Origin: Natrinema hispanicum
GTDB taxonomy: Archaea; Halobacteriota; Halobacteria; Halobacteriales; Natrialbaceae
Direction of reading: 5' to 3'
DNA: 64,000 nt
NCBI RefSeq assembly: GCF_004217335.1
Contig: NZ_SHMP01000004.1
Location: 1-64,000 of the forward strand
Shown here: positions 62,438 through 64,000 of the stretch, piece by piece
How the letters are laid out: every line of letters begins with the position of its first letter
Position numbering within the stretch: position 1 is the stretch's first letter
Position numbers and translations under genes: made by a program
Notes under the pieces: generated by a model
Seen by the model: only the letters and a program-made list of their open reading frames with translations
What the model was told of the DNA's origin: nothing
The model's database searches: none

Positions 62438-62761
62438 ATGAGTCTCGACGATTTGACCGACGACGTGACGGACTCCTACTCGAGCATCGGCGACGAACTG
62501 GCCGTCTCGCTCGACCGCGAGACACGCAACGAACTCGCCTTGCTCGAGACGGCCCTCGAGCCCGAGGAAACGGACGAACTCGTCCGCCGGGCGATCCACA
62601 TGCTCTTTCAGTCGACCGTCGACACCGGCAAACTCGATTTCCAGCTGCGGACGGCCTACGACGTGACCTATGACGAATACCTCTCGGGAATGACCTTCGA
62701 GGAGATGACCGGCGCGGATCAGTATCCGTCGATGGACGACGAACGCCGCTACCAGTTCTAA
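62438..62761 (+). CDS. Conserved haloarchaeal hypothetical protein
   Basis: A 107-residue acidic helical protein (MSLDDLTDDVTDSYSSIGDE; RNELALLETALEPEETDELV; AIHMLFQSTVDTGKLDFQLR). It ends with the distinctive YDVTYDEYLSGMTFEEMTGA then DQYPSMDDERRYQF. No recognisable domain; the pattern of conserved aromatic and acidic residues suggests a real, conserved family. Soluble. Confidence 0.65.
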   Translation: MSLDDLTDDVTDSYSSIGDELAVSLDRETRNELALLETALEPEETDELVRRAIHMLFQSTVDTGKLDFQLRTAYDVTYDEYLSGMTFEEMTGADQYPSMDDERRYQF

Positions 62762-62845
62762 CGCTATCGCGGCCACTTACGACCGGGACGCGACCGGCGT
62801 GACTACGGCACCACGTCAACCCATCCCTATGTGTTCTAGGCACAA

Positions 62846-62879
62846 TATATACTTTGACCAACATAAGAGGTGCACTTAT
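62846..62879 (+). promoter_or_regulatory. TATA box with an inverted repeat at the start site
   Basis: The TATA box tatatac (62846-62852) predicts transcription from about 62875. An inverted repeat with arms ataag / cttat (62863-62879) overlaps that start site, consistent with a repressor operator. It precedes the small zinc gene at 62905. Confidence 0.4.
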
Positions 62880-62904
62880 CAGTCCTCGATTCTTCGCGTC
62901 GCAT

Positions 62905-63033
62905 ATGGCAATCAGTCAACGCTCACCCGACGCCGACTACCGCTGTCCCGACTGTTCGGGCGTACTTACGGCCCGATACGACTCGCTGGCCTGTGACGAC
63001 TGTGGCTACACGCCGCGCCACGGTGCCGACTAA
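62905..63033 (+). CDS. 42-aa zinc-ribbon protein
   Basis: A very short gene encoding MAISQRSPDADYRCPDCSGV then LTARYDSLACDDCGYTPRHG. CPDC (14-17) and CDDC (30-33) make a compact zinc ribbon. The start is set by the ATG following the TATA box and operator-like repeat. Function unknown; such micro-ribbons often bind RNA, DNA or partner proteins. Confidence 0.65.
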   Translation: MAISQRSPDADYRCPDCSGVLTARYDSLACDDCGYTPRHGAD

Positions 63034-63110
63034 CCGATCGCTGGATAACGCGAGCGAACAGGACAGGTACGACGCCGAAAACAGACTTCTATCACTCCCT
63101 CCGAACGTCC

Positions 63111-64000
63111 TTAGTCGTCGATCGGGGCCGCACTCGAGAGCGCTTCGTCGATGTCGGCCTCGGCCATCTTCTCGACTAAGGCGTCGATGACTTCCTCGCG
63201 CTTGCCGGAGACGAACTTGATCGAGCCGACGACGAGGTGGCCGCCACCGGAGACGCCGCCGCCTGCGATTTCGGCCTCGAGTTCAGAGACCATATTGGGG
63301 ATGTCGAGTCGGACGCCGTCACTGCGGAGCACGGCAAAGTCCGGGCCGTAGCCGACCGTGATCACCGGATCGCCGGTCTCCTCGATCTTGCGGTCGTGGA
63401 TCTCGCCGGTCGTCTTCCCCGGTGCGGGGTAGGTAAACCGGTGGGCGTAGTTTTCGACGTCGATCCGGTAGAGGTGGGCACCGTTGTCGAGCGTCTCGTG
63501 CTCGAGATGGGGCATCGCGGCCTCGAGCTGTTCGTCGACTTCCTCGCGGCCGCGCTCGGCGAAGAACTCGACGAGTTCGCGGTGGCGCGCTTCGTCGCCG
63601 TTGGCGATCTGAAGCAGGTCTTCGATCAGCTGGTCGCCGGAGTTGTAGCGCAGCCAGAAGGCGGCGTAATCGAGTGCCTCGCTGACGTCCTGCAGGCGGT
63701 CCTCGTCGTAGCCTTCCTCGGCGGCGAGCTCGAGGTAGTCGTCCATCGCGTCGGCCTTCGAGCGGTCCGAGATGCCGGCGACGGCGGGAATGTGGCGCAG
63801 CTCGTCGGAGAGGTCAGGGTAGATCATCCGTGCGAGCTCGACACAGAGCATACCCGTCGTGATCCGGTAGTCCTCGTCGTGGAGATACGGGTTGACGTGG
63901 GCGTCGAGTAGGTCCTCGACCGCCTCGGGGTCGGGATGGTGGTGGTCGACGACCGCGATCGGGATGTCGTAGTGGGCCAGCGTCTCGTAGGCCGGGACGT
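63111..64000 (-). CDS. DHH-family phosphoesterase (RecJ-like), 5' end outside the window
   Basis: A partial protein; the frame is open from 63111 to the window edge, and the ATG at 63851 is internal. The DHH motif is visible as IAVVDHHHPDPEAVEDLLDA near the N-terminal end of what is present, with EDYRITTGMLCVELARMIYP after it. The C-terminal DHHA1-like part includes GPDFAVLRSDGVRLDIPNMV and GGGVSGGGHLVVGSIKFVSG. It is probably a single-strand nuclease or phosphodiesterase of the archaeal RecJ-like group. Confidence 0.85.
   Translation of the reverse strand, partial: VPAYETLAHYDIPIAVVDHHHPDPEAVEDLLDAHVNPYLHDEDYRITTGMLCVELARMIYPDLSDELRHIPAVAGISDRSKADAMDDYLELAAEEGYDEDRLQDVSEALDYAAFWLRYNSGDQLIEDLLQIANGDEARHRELVEFFAERGREEVDEQLEAAMPHLEHETLDNGAHLYRIDVENYAHRFTYPAPGKTTGEIHDRKIEETGDPVITVGYGPDFAVLRSDGVRLDIPNMVSELEAEIAGGGVSGGGHLVVGSIKFVSGKREEVIDALVEKMAEADIDEALSSAAPIDD

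Noticed and set aside
1-64000. CRISPR array or complete defence system
   Set aside because: No regularly spaced direct repeats were seen, and no cas, restriction-modification, BREX or toxin-antitoxin pair was recognised. The SMC-like gene with rdfA is the nearest thing and is reported separately.

Overview
The window looks like the chromosome of a halophilic archaeon. Evidence: GC-rich DNA, highly acidic proteins, TATA boxes about 27 bases upstream of start codons (leaderless mRNAs), a gas-vesicle cluster, the archaeal termination nuclease FttA/aCPSF1, RdfA with an archaeal SMC-like partner, HTH_10 and DUF7344-type regulators, and a halobacterial IS5-type insertion sequence. The gene repertoire suggests a Natrinema/Haloterrigena-like genus, but that is inference from protein flavour, not from a marker gene.

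Layout. 1-10.4 kb: DUF371, endonuclease III, BluB, FttA (reverse), a lipoprotein, NucS, a PEBP-family protein and MutS, so two independent mismatch-repair enzymes lie within 2 kb. 10.5-16.8 kb: a CHY zinc-finger gene and a compact gas-vesicle locus. gvpA and gvpO are on the minus strand; gvpF, G, H, an unrecognised acidic ORF, J, K, L and M are on the plus strand. No gvpC, N, D or E is present, leaving the known minimal set plus H and the unknown ORF. 17-20.2 kb: a decayed stretch with a truncated oxidoreductase, an IS5-type element with recognisable ends, and AT-rich DNA with a transposase-like remnant. 20.2-25.4 kb: malic enzyme, then rdfA and an SMC-related ATPase with a degenerate P-loop. 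25.4-30.2 kb: membrane proteins, a CBS protein, a 44-codon zinc protein, and TusA divergent from a rhodanese-metallohydrolase fusion. 30.5-40.8 kb: mainly transport and membrane genes (P2A ATPase, TMEM175-like, DUF389, HdeD-like, DUF211 with VIT1-like, MFS). 41.05 kb: tRNA-Val(CAC) with a partial copy of its 3' end 120 bp away. 41.6-55.1 kb: PduO-type adenosyltransferase, glycine decarboxylase gcvPA-gcvPB, AI-2E-family protein, USP, HMG-CoA synthase, DUF2150, TatD-like hydrolase, NhaC antiporter with a TRAM-like partner, NYN protein and gcvT-gcvH. 55.1-64 kb: small membrane and lipoprotein genes, YchF, an HTH-GNAT protein, regulators, a frameshifted mutY, small zinc-ribbon genes and a DHH phosphoesterase running off the end.

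Functional links. BluB and PduO serve the cobalamin lower ligand and adenosylation. GcvPA/PB/T/H make three of the four glycine-cleavage components. TusA and the rhodanese-metallohydrolase form a persulfide-handling pair. Nth, NucS, MutS and the broken MutY are DNA repair genes.

Outside the genes, the strongest signal is a family of six roughly 80-bp palindromic, MITE-like repeats, mostly next to stop codons. A second repeat family has two inverted copies, and a separate 110-bp palindrome fills another gap between convergent genes. I found no CRISPR array, rRNA, replication origin or complete defence system.
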